From Streptomyces inusitatus (GTDB taxonomy: Bacteria > Actinomycetota > Actinomycetes > Streptomycetales > Streptomycetaceae), in NCBI RefSeq assembly GCF_014651115.1, contig NZ_BMWG01000011.1, positions 60,738 to 124,737 of the forward strand: a stretch of 64,000 nucleotides of DNA. The letters are read 5' to 3'. The translations under genes and the position numbers were made by a program. The notes below the pieces were generated by a model. The model worked only from the letters and a program-made list of their open reading frames with translations, had not been told where the DNA came from and did no database searches. Positions 41,043-49,171 of the stretch are shown here, one piece after another (position 1 is the first letter of the stretch; each line of letters begins with the position of its first letter).

Positions 41043-41825
41043 GTGGACATGCGGTGGAAGGAGTCCGCGTTGCTGCTTCTCATCTCTCCGGACAGTGTCG
41101 ATGAGGCCCTCGACTGCGCGAAGGCGGCGGAACATCTCGACATCGTCGATGTCAAGAAACCCGACGAGGGCTCGCTCGGCGCGAACTTCCCCTGGGTCAT
41201 CAGGGAGATCCGCGAGGCGATCCCGGCGGACAAGCCGGTGTCCGCGACCGTGGGAGACGTACCGTACAAGCCCGGCACGGTCGCACAGGCGGCGCTCGGC
41301 GCGGTCGTCTCCGGGGCCACGTACATCAAGGTCGGTCTCTACGGGTGTACGACACCCGAGCAGGCCGTCGATGTCATGCGAGGGGTCGTCCGCGCGGTGA
41401 AGGACTACCGGCCGGACGCGCTCGTCGTCGCCTCGGGCTACGCTGACGCCCACCGGATCGGCTGCGTCAATCCGCTGGCCCTGCCCGACATCGCGCGGCG
41501 CTCCGGTTCCGACGCCGCCATGCTCGACACCGCCGTCAAGGACGGGACACGGTTGTTCGACCATGTGCCGCCGGAGGTCTGCGCGGAGTTCGTCCGGCGG
41601 GCGCACGAGGCCGGTCTGCTCGCCGCCCTCGCGGGCAGTGTGAAGGCGGGGGACCTCGCCGAGCTGACCCGCATCGGCACGGACATCGTGGGGGTGCGCG
41701 GGGCGGTCTGCGAGGGCGGCGACCGCGACGCGGGAAGGATTCGGCCGGAGCTGGTGGCCGCCTTCCGGGCGGAGATGGACCGGCACGCCCGGGAACACGC
41801 GGCCGCCGTCAGCGCCGCGAGCTGA
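41043..41825 (+). CDS. mfnB-like: MfnB-type (5-formylfuran-3-yl)methyl phosphate synthase
   Basis: 260 residues from GTG 41043 (ATG 41049 is equally possible). The whole MfnB/DUF556 pattern is present: ALLLLISPDSVDEALDCAKAAEHLDIVDVKKPDEGSLGANFPWVI, VSATVGDVPYKPGTVAQAALGA, YIKVGLYG, MLDTAVKDGTRLFD, LAGSVKAGDL and VRGAVCEGGDR. In methanogens this aldolase-like enzyme condenses two glyceraldehyde-3-phosphate molecules into a furan, using the two conserved lysines (in DVKKP and AVKDG). In Streptomyces it should start a furan natural-product or cofactor-like pathway. The next three genes fit as oxidation and methylation steps. Confidence 0.87.
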   Translation: MDMRWKESALLLLISPDSVDEALDCAKAAEHLDIVDVKKPDEGSLGANFPWVIREIREAIPADKPVSATVGDVPYKPGTVAQAALGAVVSGATYIKVGLYGCTTPEQAVDVMRGVVRAVKDYRPDALVVASGYADAHRIGCVNPLALPDIARRSGSDAAMLDTAVKDGTRLFDHVPPEVCAEFVRRAHEAGLLAALAGSVKAGDLAELTRIGTDIVGVRGAVCEGGDRDAGRIRPELVAAFRAEMDRHAREHAAAVSAAS

Positions 41826-41833
41826 CCGCCCGC

Positions 41834-43249
41834 ATGACGGCACATCAGCCCCGTCGCATGCCCGCAGCAACCGGAGCCCCAGGCGGGCGCTTCGCCGTCC
41901 TCGATCCGGCGACGGGCGAGGCCTTCGAGGAAGCTCCTGACCAGCGGCCGGACGAGTTGGACGCCATCGTCGGCCGGGCCCATGACGCCTGGCGCGGCTG
42001 GCGGGCCGACCCCGCCGCCCGCGCCGGCGCGCTGCTCGCGGCGGCCGACGCGGTGGAGGAGGCCGCGCCGGACATCGCTCCGCTGCTCACCCGTGAACAG
42101 GGCAAACCCCTGGCCGAGTCGTACGCGGAGATCGCCCGCACGGCGGCTCGCATGCGCTACTTCGCCGGGCTGGCACCCGAGACCGAGCGCATCGCGGACG
42201 GCCGTCCGGTGCGCAGCGAGATCCGCTGGCGGCCGCTCGGGCCCGTCGCCGCGATCGTCCCATGGAACTTTCCCCTCCAGCTCGCGTCGGCGAAGTTCGC
42301 GCCCGCGCTCGCCGCGGGCAACACGGTGGTGCTCAAACCGTCCCCCTTCACGCCTCTCGCCACGCGGCTGCTGGGTTCCGTCGTCTCCGCCGCCCTCCCC
42401 GAGGATGTGCTGACGATCGTCACCGGTCAGGAGCCCCTCGGCGCCCGTCTGGCGTCCCATCCGGGCATCCGCCACGTGACCTTCACCGGCTCCGTCCCCA
42501 CCGGGCGGGCCGTCGCGGCGGGCGCGGCGGCCTCGCTCGCCCGGGTCACCCTGGAGCTCGGCGGCAATGACGCCGCCATCCTGCTGGAGGACGTGGAGGT
42601 GGAGCGGATCGCGGACCGGCTGTTCTGGTCGGCGTTCCGCAACTGCGGGCAGGTCTGCATGGCGGTCAAGCGCGTCTACGCTCCGGCCCGGCTCTGCTCC
42701 GATGTCGTCGAGGCACTCGCGCAGCGCGCCAGGACCGCCGTCGTCGGATCCGGCCTCGCCCCGGACACCCAGCTGGGCCCGGTCAACAACGCCCCCCAGC
42801 TGGCCAGGGTCGAGCGCTGTACGGCCCGGGCCCTGGCGGACGGCGGCCGCGCCGCGGCCGGTGGCCACCGGCTGGAGAGGCCGGGCTACTTCTACGCGCC
42901 GACGATCCTGGCCGATGTCCCGCCCGACAGCCCGGTGGTGACGGAGGAGCAGTTCGGTCCGGTCCTGCCGGTCCTGCCGTACGACAGCCTCGACGAAGCC
43001 GTCGAGGCGGCCAACGACACCGGCTTCGGGCTGGGGGGCTCGGTGTGGGGGACCGATCTCGACCGGGCCGAGGCGGTGGCCGACCGGCTGGAGTGCGGTA
43101 CGGCATGGATCAACCACCATGCCGAACTGTCCCTCGCCCAGCCCTTCGCGGGCATCAAGGAGAGCGGTGTCGGCGTCGCCGGCGGCCCCTGGGGGCTCTA
43201 CGGGAACCTCAGGCCGTTCGTCGTGCACCGCCCCGAGGAGGAGGCGTGA
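41834..43249 (+). CDS. NAD(P)-dependent aldehyde dehydrogenase
   Basis: 471 residues. ALDH superfamily motifs: PWNFPLQLASAKFAPALAAGNTVVLKPS, TFTGSVPTGRAV, catalytic Glu in VTLELGGNDAAI and nucleophile Cys in RNCGQVCMAVKRVY, then EEQFGPVLPV. It lies nine bases after the furan synthase and 18 bases before the alcohol dehydrogenase, so all are one operon. It would oxidise the furan aldehyde to a carboxylic acid, or an aldehyde generated by the neighbouring alcohol dehydrogenase. Confidence 0.9.
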   Translation: MTAHQPRRMPAATGAPGGRFAVLDPATGEAFEEAPDQRPDELDAIVGRAHDAWRGWRADPAARAGALLAAADAVEEAAPDIAPLLTREQGKPLAESYAEIARTAARMRYFAGLAPETERIADGRPVRSEIRWRPLGPVAAIVPWNFPLQLASAKFAPALAAGNTVVLKPSPFTPLATRLLGSVVSAALPEDVLTIVTGQEPLGARLASHPGIRHVTFTGSVPTGRAVAAGAAASLARVTLELGGNDAAILLEDVEVERIADRLFWSAFRNCGQVCMAVKRVYAPARLCSDVVEALAQRARTAVVGSGLAPDTQLGPVNNAPQLARVERCTARALADGGRAAAGGHRLERPGYFYAPTILADVPPDSPVVTEEQFGPVLPVLPYDSLDEAVEAANDTGFGLGGSVWGTDLDRAEAVADRLECGTAWINHHAELSLAQPFAGIKESGVGVAGGPWGLYGNLRPFVVHRPEEEA

Positions 43250-43266
43250 CGAGAGGAGGCGTGACG

Positions 43267-44355
43267 ATGAGGTTCGGCGCGGCGGTACTGCGCTCGCCCG
43301 AGGCGCGATTCGCCATCGAGGAGGTGATCCTGAACGCGGGGCCCGCCGACGGCGAGATCCTCGTCAGGATCGCGGGCTCCGGTATGTGCCGGACCGATCT
43401 CGCGGTCCGGCGTCCGGCGAGTCGCTCGCCGCTGCCCGCGGTGCTCGGCCACGAGGGAGCCGGGGTCGTGGTGGAGACGGGCGGCCCCCACACCGGTCTG
43501 AGCAAGGGCGACCATGTCGTACTGAGCTTCGACTCCTGCGGACACTGCCGGAGCTGTGTGTCCGCCGCCCCCGCCTACTGCGAATCCTTCGCCTCGCTCA
43601 ACCTCTTCGGAGGGCGGAAGGAGAACGCCGCCCGGTTCACCGACGCGGCCGGGGGCGCGCTGGCCCCCCGGTGGTTCGGCCAGTCGTCGTTCGCCGAGTA
43701 CGCGATGGTTCCGGCCCGCAACGCCGTCCGGACCGACCCCTCGCTCCCCGTCGAACTGCTCGGACCACTCGGCTGCGGCTTTCTCACCGGGGCCGGAGCG
43801 GTCCTCAACTCCTTCAGGGCCGGGCCCGGCGACACCGTCGCGGTCCTCGGCGCGGGAGCGGTGGGGCTGGCCGCGGTCATGGCGGCCGCGGCCAGCGGAG
43901 CGGTGACCGTGGCCGTCGACCGGCACCCCGAACGGCTGGCCCTCGCCGAGCGGTTCGGCGCGATCCCCCTGCATGCCTCATCGGCCGACCTGCCCGGCCG
44001 CATCCGGCGGCTGACCGACGGCGGGGCGCGGTACGCGCTGGACACCACGGCCTCCGGCCGACTGATCAACGACGCCCTCCGGGCCCTGCGGCCGACCGGC
44101 CGCCTCGGTCTGGTGGCACGGCTCCACACCGCGCTGCCGCTCGAACCGGGGACCCTGGACCGGGGCCGGGGGCTCTTCCACATCTGCGAGGGGGACGCGG
44201 TGCCGGGAGTGCTGATTCCACGGCTCATCGGGCTGTGGCGGGCCGGACGGTTTCCCTTCGACGAGCTGATCCGTACCTACCCGCTCACCGACATCAACGA
44301 GGCCGAACACGACTGCGAGGCGGGCCGCGTGGTCAAACCCGTCCTGATTCCGTGA
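43267..44355 (+). CDS. Zinc-dependent alcohol dehydrogenase (aryl-alcohol type)
   Basis: 362 residues from ATG 43267 (GAGAGGAGGC seven bases upstream; GTG 43261 and 43246 are alternatives). MDR-family motifs: catalytic zinc Cys in GMCRTDLAV, GHEGAGVV, structural zinc cluster CGHCRSCVSAAPAYC, and nucleotide motif VLGAGAVGLAAVM. The GRKENAARFTD and long PLGCGFLTGAGAVLN segments match aryl- or benzyl-alcohol dehydrogenases. It is expected to interconvert hydroxymethyl and formyl furan forms after dephosphorylation of the MfnB product. Confidence 0.9.
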   Translation: MRFGAAVLRSPEARFAIEEVILNAGPADGEILVRIAGSGMCRTDLAVRRPASRSPLPAVLGHEGAGVVVETGGPHTGLSKGDHVVLSFDSCGHCRSCVSAAPAYCESFASLNLFGGRKENAARFTDAAGGALAPRWFGQSSFAEYAMVPARNAVRTDPSLPVELLGPLGCGFLTGAGAVLNSFRAGPGDTVAVLGAGAVGLAAVMAAAASGAVTVAVDRHPERLALAERFGAIPLHASSADLPGRIRRLTDGGARYALDTTASGRLINDALRALRPTGRLGLVARLHTALPLEPGTLDRGRGLFHICEGDAVPGVLIPRLIGLWRAGRFPFDELIRTYPLTDINEAEHDCEAGRVVKPVLIP

Positions 44356-44372
44356 CCCCCGAGGGAGTGCAT

Positions 44373-45281
44373 GTGGTCGGCACAATGCCCGAGAGCACCG
44401 GTGTGGAAGGCATGGAAGGAGGCGTCGGCCTGACCGCTCTCATGGTCGCCGCGGCACGGGCGATCGAGACCCACCGACACGACGCCCTGGCACAGGACGT
44501 CTACGCGGAGCACTTTGTCCGCGGCGCGCCCGCCTCCGCCGGCTGGCCGGTCCGCCCGCGACAGGCCCCGGACGGCGACGCGAACCCGCTGTGGGGGCGA
44601 TTCGCGCGGTACTTCGGTCTCCGTACGAGGGTTTTCGACGACTTCCTCCTCCGGTCGGTGCGTACGGGAGAAGCCCGCCAAGTGGTCCTGCTCGGAGCGG
44701 GTCTGGACGCACGGGCGTTCCGGCTCGACTGGCCCTCCGGCTGCGTGATCTTCGAGATCGACAGAGAGGGCGTCCTCGCCTTCAAACACAAGGTGCTCGA
44801 CGCGGTGTCGGCCACCCCGACGGCGGCGCGCGTACCCGTCCCGGTCGATCTGCGCGACGACTGGGCCGGAGCGCTGGCCGACGCCGGCTTCGACCCGGCC
44901 GCACCGAGCGTCTGGCTGGCGGAGGGGCTGCTGTTCTACCTGCCCCCCGCCGCCGAGACGTACCTCATCGACACGGTGGACCGTTTGAGCACGGGAGGGA
45001 GCGCCCTGGCGTTCGAGGTCAAGCTGGAGAAGGACCTGATGGTGTACCGCGACAGTCCGATCTACACGTCGACGACACAGCAGATCGGCATCGATCTGCT
45101 CCAGCTGTTCGACAGAGACCCCCGCCCCGACTCCCAGGGCGATCTGGCGGGCAAGGGCTGGTCCACCTCGGTCCACACCCCCTTCGAATTCACCCGCCGC
45201 CACGGCCGCGGCCCGCTGCCCGAGCGGAACGACGCGCTGGAGGGCAACCGCTGGGTGTTCGCGGACAAGCTCCGATCGTGA
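44373..45281 (+). CDS. SAM-dependent methyltransferase (leucine carboxyl methyltransferase-like)
   Basis: 302 residues from GTG 44373 (GAGGGAG five bases upstream). The SAM-binding motif is VVLLGAGLDARAFRLDWPSGCVIFEID, followed by FKHKVL and WLAEGLLFYLPP, diagnostic of the TIGR00027/LCM group that methylates carboxyl or hydroxyl groups of small molecules. It follows the furan gene set by 18 bases. O-methylation of a furan carboxylate or alcohol is a reasonable guess. A stem-loop terminator follows it. Confidence 0.85.
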   Translation: MVGTMPESTGVEGMEGGVGLTALMVAAARAIETHRHDALAQDVYAEHFVRGAPASAGWPVRPRQAPDGDANPLWGRFARYFGLRTRVFDDFLLRSVRTGEARQVVLLGAGLDARAFRLDWPSGCVIFEIDREGVLAFKHKVLDAVSATPTAARVPVPVDLRDDWAGALADAGFDPAAPSVWLAEGLLFYLPPAAETYLIDTVDRLSTGGSALAFEVKLEKDLMVYRDSPIYTSTTQQIGIDLLQLFDRDPRPDSQGDLAGKGWSTSVHTPFEFTRRHGRGPLPERNDALEGNRWVFADKLRS

Positions 45282-45317
45282 CGCTGCTGCCGTGCGTGAT
45301 GCGTGATGCCTGATGCG

Positions 45318-45343
45318 TGATGCCGCCTGTGGTGGCGGCATCA
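45318..45343 (+). terminator. Stem-loop terminator after the furan operon
   Basis: TGATGCCGCC-TGTGGT-GGCGGCATCA is a perfect 10-bp stem. It is preceded by repeated GCGTGATGC units (45294-45320). It lies between convergent operons and could serve both. Confidence 0.75.
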
Positions 45344-45368
45344 GGCCCGGCGCGCGGCCTTCCGCGGC

Positions 45369-46010
45369 TCACCCGAGAATGCCGCGGTCGTACGCCACGG
45401 CCACTGCCGCGGCCCGGTCCTTGACTCCCAGCTTGCCGTACAAGTGGGTGAGATGGGTCTTGACCGTCGCCTCGCTGATGAAGAGTTCCCGGGCGATCTC
45501 GCGGTTCGAGGTGCCCCTGGCGACCAGTTCGAGCACCTCGCGCTCGCGGGCCGAGAGGACCTTTGCCGCGGGGACGGCGGGGTTTCTGACGGCGCTGACG
45601 AGGCGGGAGGCGATGGCGGGCGACAGGACGGTGCGTCCCTCGGCGGCGGCGCGGACCGCGGTGAAGAGTTCGCCGCGGGGGGCGTCCTTGAGGAGGTAGC
45701 CGGTGGCGCCGGCCTCGATCGCGGGGATGGTGTCGGAGTCCGTGTCGTACGTGGTGAGGACGAGGACCTTGGCGCGGGTGCCGCGCCGGGCGAGTTCGGC
45801 GATCGCCTGGACTCCGCCGCCGGCGGGCATGCGCAAGTCCATGAGGACGACGTCGGGGTCGAGGCGCTGGGCGAGTTCCACCGCCTCGACGCCGCCCGCG
45901 GCCTCGCCGAGGACGTCGAAGCCGGGATCGGAGGCGAACATGCCGCGCAGGCCGTCCCGGACGACGGGGTGGTCGTCGACGATGAGCAGGGTGATGATCC
46001 GGTCAGTCAT
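45369..46010 (-). CDS. NarL/LuxR-family response regulator
   Basis: 213 residues: receiver domain with DDHPVVRDGL, phospho-Asp in VVLMDLRMP and YLLKDAP; C-terminal LuxR helix-turn-helix LSAREREVLELVARGTSNREIARELFISEATVKTHLTHLYGKLGV. It overlaps the kinase gene upstream by 8 bases and is the last gene of a four-gene operon (ATPase, permease, kinase, regulator). It likely controls expression of the exporter. Confidence 0.93.
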   Translation of the reverse strand: MTDRIITLLIVDDHPVVRDGLRGMFASDPGFDVLGEAAGGVEAVELAQRLDPDVVLMDLRMPAGGGVQAIAELARRGTRAKVLVLTTYDTDSDTIPAIEAGATGYLLKDAPRGELFTAVRAAAEGRTVLSPAIASRLVSAVRNPAVPAAKVLSAREREVLELVARGTSNREIARELFISEATVKTHLTHLYGKLGVKDRAAAVAVAYDRGILG

Positions 46011-47289
46011 GGCGCACCAACGGTACGCGGGCGCTGATCGCGGTGCCCTGACCGGGTTCGGACTCGACGGCGAGGGCGCCGGCGATGCGTTCGGCGCGGG
46101 CGCGCATCCCGTCGAGGCCGAAGCCGCCGCTGCCGGTGCGCGGTACCGCGGCGAGGGGATCGAAGCCGCGTCCGTCGTCGCGTATGTCCAGGGTGACCTC
46201 GTCGTCCATGTAGGAGAGGGTGACGCCCGCGCGTTCGGCGCGGGCGTGGCGGGCGGTGTTGGCGAGGGCCTCCTGGGCGATGCGCAGAAGGGTGGCGGCG
46301 ACCTCGCCGTGCAGGGGCTCCTCGGTGCCGGTGACGGTGAACCGGGCGGTGACGCCGGTGTGCTCGGACCACTCGCCGACGGTCTTCTCCAGCGCCCGGG
46401 AGAGCGTGTCGTGCTCCAGGGCGGCCGGAGAGAGGTTCTGTACGGAGCGCCGGGCCTCGCCCAGGGAGCGGCGGGCCAGCGCCTGGGCCCGGCCCAGATG
46501 CTCCTGGGCCAGGTCCGGATCGGCGGTGGAGGAGACCACCTGGAGCTGGGCGATGACGCCGGTCAGGCCCTGGGCGATGGTGTCGTGGATCTCGGCGGCG
46601 AGCCGGCGGCGCTCGTCGGCGACGCCGGCCTCCCGCGCCTGGAGGACGAGCTGGGCGTGGAGAGCGGCGTTCTCGGCGAGGGCCTTCTCCAGGGCGGCGA
46701 TGGTCCCGGCCCGCTCCTCGGCCTTCTCCGTCTCCTTGGCGCCGAGGTGGTCCAGGCCGAGGGCGAGGCCCGCGTTGAAGACGAACATCGTGCCGAAGAC
46801 GATCCACTGCGCCGGTGAGTCCGGCGGCAGACCGCCGGACTGGGCGCCCGCCAGGGCGACGGCGGTGACCATCAGCCCGGCCCGGACGGCGCGCGGCGGC
46901 AGCAGCTGCACGGCGTCGAAGCAGCTGAGGCACGCGTAGATCGCGAAGAAGGGATTGAGCCAGGTCAGGGCGAAGGCGAGGGCGGTGCGCAGCGTGAAGT
47001 GGACGCGGCCCGCGGTGGTCCCCTCGGGCAGCACGGGAGCGCCGGCCTCCCGCCGCCCGCCGTCGCCGGCGGGCTCGGCCGGTGCCGCCGCGAGCAGCCG
47101 GGGCACGGCCCGCGACCACCACGCCTGCACGGCCAGCGCGGCGAGAAGCAGGGCCCCCGCGGCGTACATCTCCCGCCGGGTCATCAACAGGGGGGCGGCC
47201 ACGGCTCCGAGGAGTGTGGCGAGGCCCAGCAGGGCGTACGGGCCGTACCGGAAGAACTGGGCCCAGCGCTCCTCGACCGTCATCGTCAT
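46003..47289 (-). CDS. NarL-partner sensor histidine kinase (HisKA_3)
   Basis: 428 residues. Several N-terminal membrane helices (~15-190: YALLGLATLLGAVAAPLL, MYAAGALLLAALAVQAW, and others) are followed by a coiled-coil (EKAEERAGTIAALEKALAENAALHAQL). Next is HisKA_3 with ERRRLAAEIHDTIAQGLTGVI (phospho-His), and HATPase boxes RIAQEALANTARHA and DDGRGFDPL...GFGLDGM. It lacks an extracytoplasmic domain, so it probably senses a membrane-embedded signal or the neighbouring ABC transporter, as in DesK/LiaS-type systems. Confidence 0.9.
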   Translation of the reverse strand: MTMTVEERWAQFFRYGPYALLGLATLLGAVAAPLLMTRREMYAAGALLLAALAVQAWWSRAVPRLLAAAPAEPAGDGGRREAGAPVLPEGTTAGRVHFTLRTALAFALTWLNPFFAIYACLSCFDAVQLLPPRAVRAGLMVTAVALAGAQSGGLPPDSPAQWIVFGTMFVFNAGLALGLDHLGAKETEKAEERAGTIAALEKALAENAALHAQLVLQAREAGVADERRRLAAEIHDTIAQGLTGVIAQLQVVSSTADPDLAQEHLGRAQALARRSLGEARRSVQNLSPAALEHDTLSRALEKTVGEWSEHTGVTARFTVTGTEEPLHGEVAATLLRIAQEALANTARHARAERAGVTLSYMDDEVTLDIRDDGRGFDPLAAVPRTGSGGFGLDGMRARAERIAGALAVESEPGQGTAISARVPLVRHD

Positions 47290-47297
47290 GGATCGAG

Positions 47298-48074
47298 CTA
47301 CTCCCACCTGAACCAGCGGCGGGCCGCGGCGATCAGCAGCACCGCCCACAGCGCCGTGACCCCCAGATGCGTCCAGCCCGGCCACTGTCCCGCGGCGGCC
47401 TGGTCGAGGGCCCGCGCGGCGGCGCCCAGCGGGGTGAGGGTCACGACGCGCTGGAGGATGTCGGGCATGGACGCGACCGGCAGCCAGACCCCGGAGGCGA
47501 ACATCGCCGGGAAGAACACCGCCGAGCCTACCGCCTGGGTGATCTTGGTGGTGCGGCAGACGGCGGAGACGGCGGCGCCGAGTCCCAGGGCGGCCAGGGT
47601 GACGAGAGCGAGCGCCACCAGATATCCGAAGAGCTGGCGGGGCAGGGCCACGTCGAACACGATCCGGCCCACGGCGAGGGCGAGCAGCGCGGAGACCGCG
47701 ATGGCGGTGCCGTGCAGGGCGATCTGCGCGCCGACGAGGGAGCCGGCCCGCACAGGGGTGCTGGACATACGGCGCAGGATGCCGCGCTCGCGGTAGCCGG
47801 TGAGCACGGGCGGCAGGGCCTGGAGCCCGGCCATGAGCACGGCGATCAGGATCGCGACGGGGACATAGAGATCCACGACGCGCAGACCGCCCAGGTCGGC
47901 CTCCTGCTCCCGGTTGGACGGTATGGCCCCCAGGATGCACAGCAGGATCGTGGGGAAGGCCAGCACCCAGAACAGGGAGGCGGGCTCGCGCAGGATCAGA
48001 CGAGCCTCGGCCTTGAGGACGGCGACGCCGCTGCCCTTGACGGCCGTCGTGCGGCGGTGGAGGGGAGTGCTCAT
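47298..48074 (-). CDS. ABC-2 type transporter permease
   Basis: 258 residues with six hydrophobic segments. They include PASLFWVLAFPTILLCILGAI, VPVAILIAVLMAGLQALPPVL, GYRERGILRRMSSTPVRAGSLVGAQIA (the ABC-2 cytoplasmic signature), ALVTLAALGLGAAVSAV and SAVFFPAMFASGVWLP. ATG at 48074 overlaps the ATPase stop (ATGA). With the ATPase it forms a drug- or lipid-exporting ABC-2 pump. Confidence 0.9.
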   Translation of the reverse strand: MSTPLHRRTTAVKGSGVAVLKAEARLILREPASLFWVLAFPTILLCILGAIPSNREQEADLGGLRVVDLYVPVAILIAVLMAGLQALPPVLTGYRERGILRRMSSTPVRAGSLVGAQIALHGTAIAVSALLALAVGRIVFDVALPRQLFGYLVALALVTLAALGLGAAVSAVCRTTKITQAVGSAVFFPAMFASGVWLPVASMPDILQRVVTLTPLGAAARALDQAAAGQWPGWTHLGVTALWAVLLIAAARRWFRWE

Positions 48075-48976
48075 GCGTCCGGTCCCGTCGTCAGGTCGAG
48101 GTAGGCGTCGTCCAAAGTGGCCTCGGTGACGCGGAGCTGGTGGGCGGAGAGACCCAGCCCGGCGAGCAGCGAGAGCACGGCGTGCACGGTCTCGTCCGTG
48201 CCGTTGACCACGATCCGGCCGTCCTCGTGCCTCACCGACGTCACCGAGGGCAGGTCGGCCAGCAGCCGCGTCTCCAGCGGGGCCGAAGGGACGAAGGAGA
48301 TCGCCGTGCCGCCCGCGGTGCGTCCGATCAGCCCGGACGGGGTGTCCAGCGCGATGATCCGGCCCTTGTCGATCAGGGCCGCCCGGTCGCACAGACGCTG
48401 CGCCTCCTCCATGAAGTGTGTCACCAGCAGCACCGTGACACCACTGTCGCGAATGTCCTGGATGAGCCGCCAGGTCTCCCGCCGCGCGCGCGGGTCGAGA
48501 CCGGTGGTCAGCTCGTCCAGTACGACGATGCCGGGGTTGCCGACCAGCGCGAGGGCGATGGACAGCCGCTGCTTCTGCCCGCCGGAGAGCTTCGCGAACC
48601 GGGTACGGAGCTTGTCGGCGAGCCCGAGGCGCTCGGCCAGGGCCCGCCAGTCGGCGGGGTTCGGATAGCAGGCCGCGTACAGTTCGAGCGCCTCACGGAC
48701 GGTGATCTTGGGCTGTAGCTCGCTCTCCTGGAGCTGAGCGCCCAGGACGCGAGTGACGGCGTCCCGGTCGGCGACGGGGTCGTACCCGGCGACGCGGACG
48801 CTGCCGCCGTCGGGCCGCCGCAGTCCCTCCACGCACTCGACTGTGGTGGTCTTCCCGGCGCCGTTCGGGCCGAGTATCCCGAAGATCTCTCCCTCCTGGA
48901 CGTCGAAGGACAGGCCGTCGACGGCCCTCTTCTCCCCGTATGCCTTGCGCAGGCCTCTGACTTCGATGATTGCCAT
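48071..48976 (-). CDS. ABC transporter ATP-binding protein (DrrA-like)
   Basis: 301 residues: Walker A GPNGAGKTTT (~35-44), Q-loop LGAQLQES, signature KLSGGQKQRLSIA, Walker B GIVVLDELTTGLD and switch His in LLVTHFMEEA. The C-terminal ~75 residues match the regulatory tail of antibiotic-type exporters. It is the first gene of the leftward operon. Promoter sequences upstream (48977-49050) include the dyad ATCAGCCGATCGGCTGAT around 49036-49053, a perfect 18-bp palindrome that may be the operator. Confidence 0.93.
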   Translation of the reverse strand: MAIIEVRGLRKAYGEKRAVDGLSFDVQEGEIFGILGPNGAGKTTTVECVEGLRRPDGGSVRVAGYDPVADRDAVTRVLGAQLQESELQPKITVREALELYAACYPNPADWRALAERLGLADKLRTRFAKLSGGQKQRLSIALALVGNPGIVVLDELTTGLDPRARRETWRLIQDIRDSGVTVLLVTHFMEEAQRLCDRAALIDKGRIIALDTPSGLIGRTAGGTAISFVPSAPLETRLLADLPSVTSVRHEDGRIVVNGTDETVHAVLSLLAGLGLSAHQLRVTEATLDDAYLDLTTGPDA

Positions 48977-49035
48977 GCGGATGAGCCTGCCGCCGCGGAG
49001 CAGGGGCGGACATCGGCCTTCGCGCTCGAAGGAGC

Positions 49036-49053
49036 ATCAGCCGATCGGCTGAT
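49036..49053. promoter_or_regulatory. Perfect palindrome ATCAGCCGATCGGCTGAT
   Basis: An 18-bp perfect dyad lies 60 bases upstream of the ABC operon and about 120 bases upstream of the divergent oxidase. It is a good candidate binding site for the LuxR-type regulator of the operon. Support is by symmetry and position only. Confidence 0.5.
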
Positions 49054-49171
49054 GGAGGGGTACGACAGGGCGGAGGAGGAGCGGTCGCGGCGCCCCGGGG
49101 CGTCATTGACAGCCGCCGGGATCGGCGTCACGGTGAGGGTTCCCCTGTGGCCCGAGACCGGAGGTCGACCC

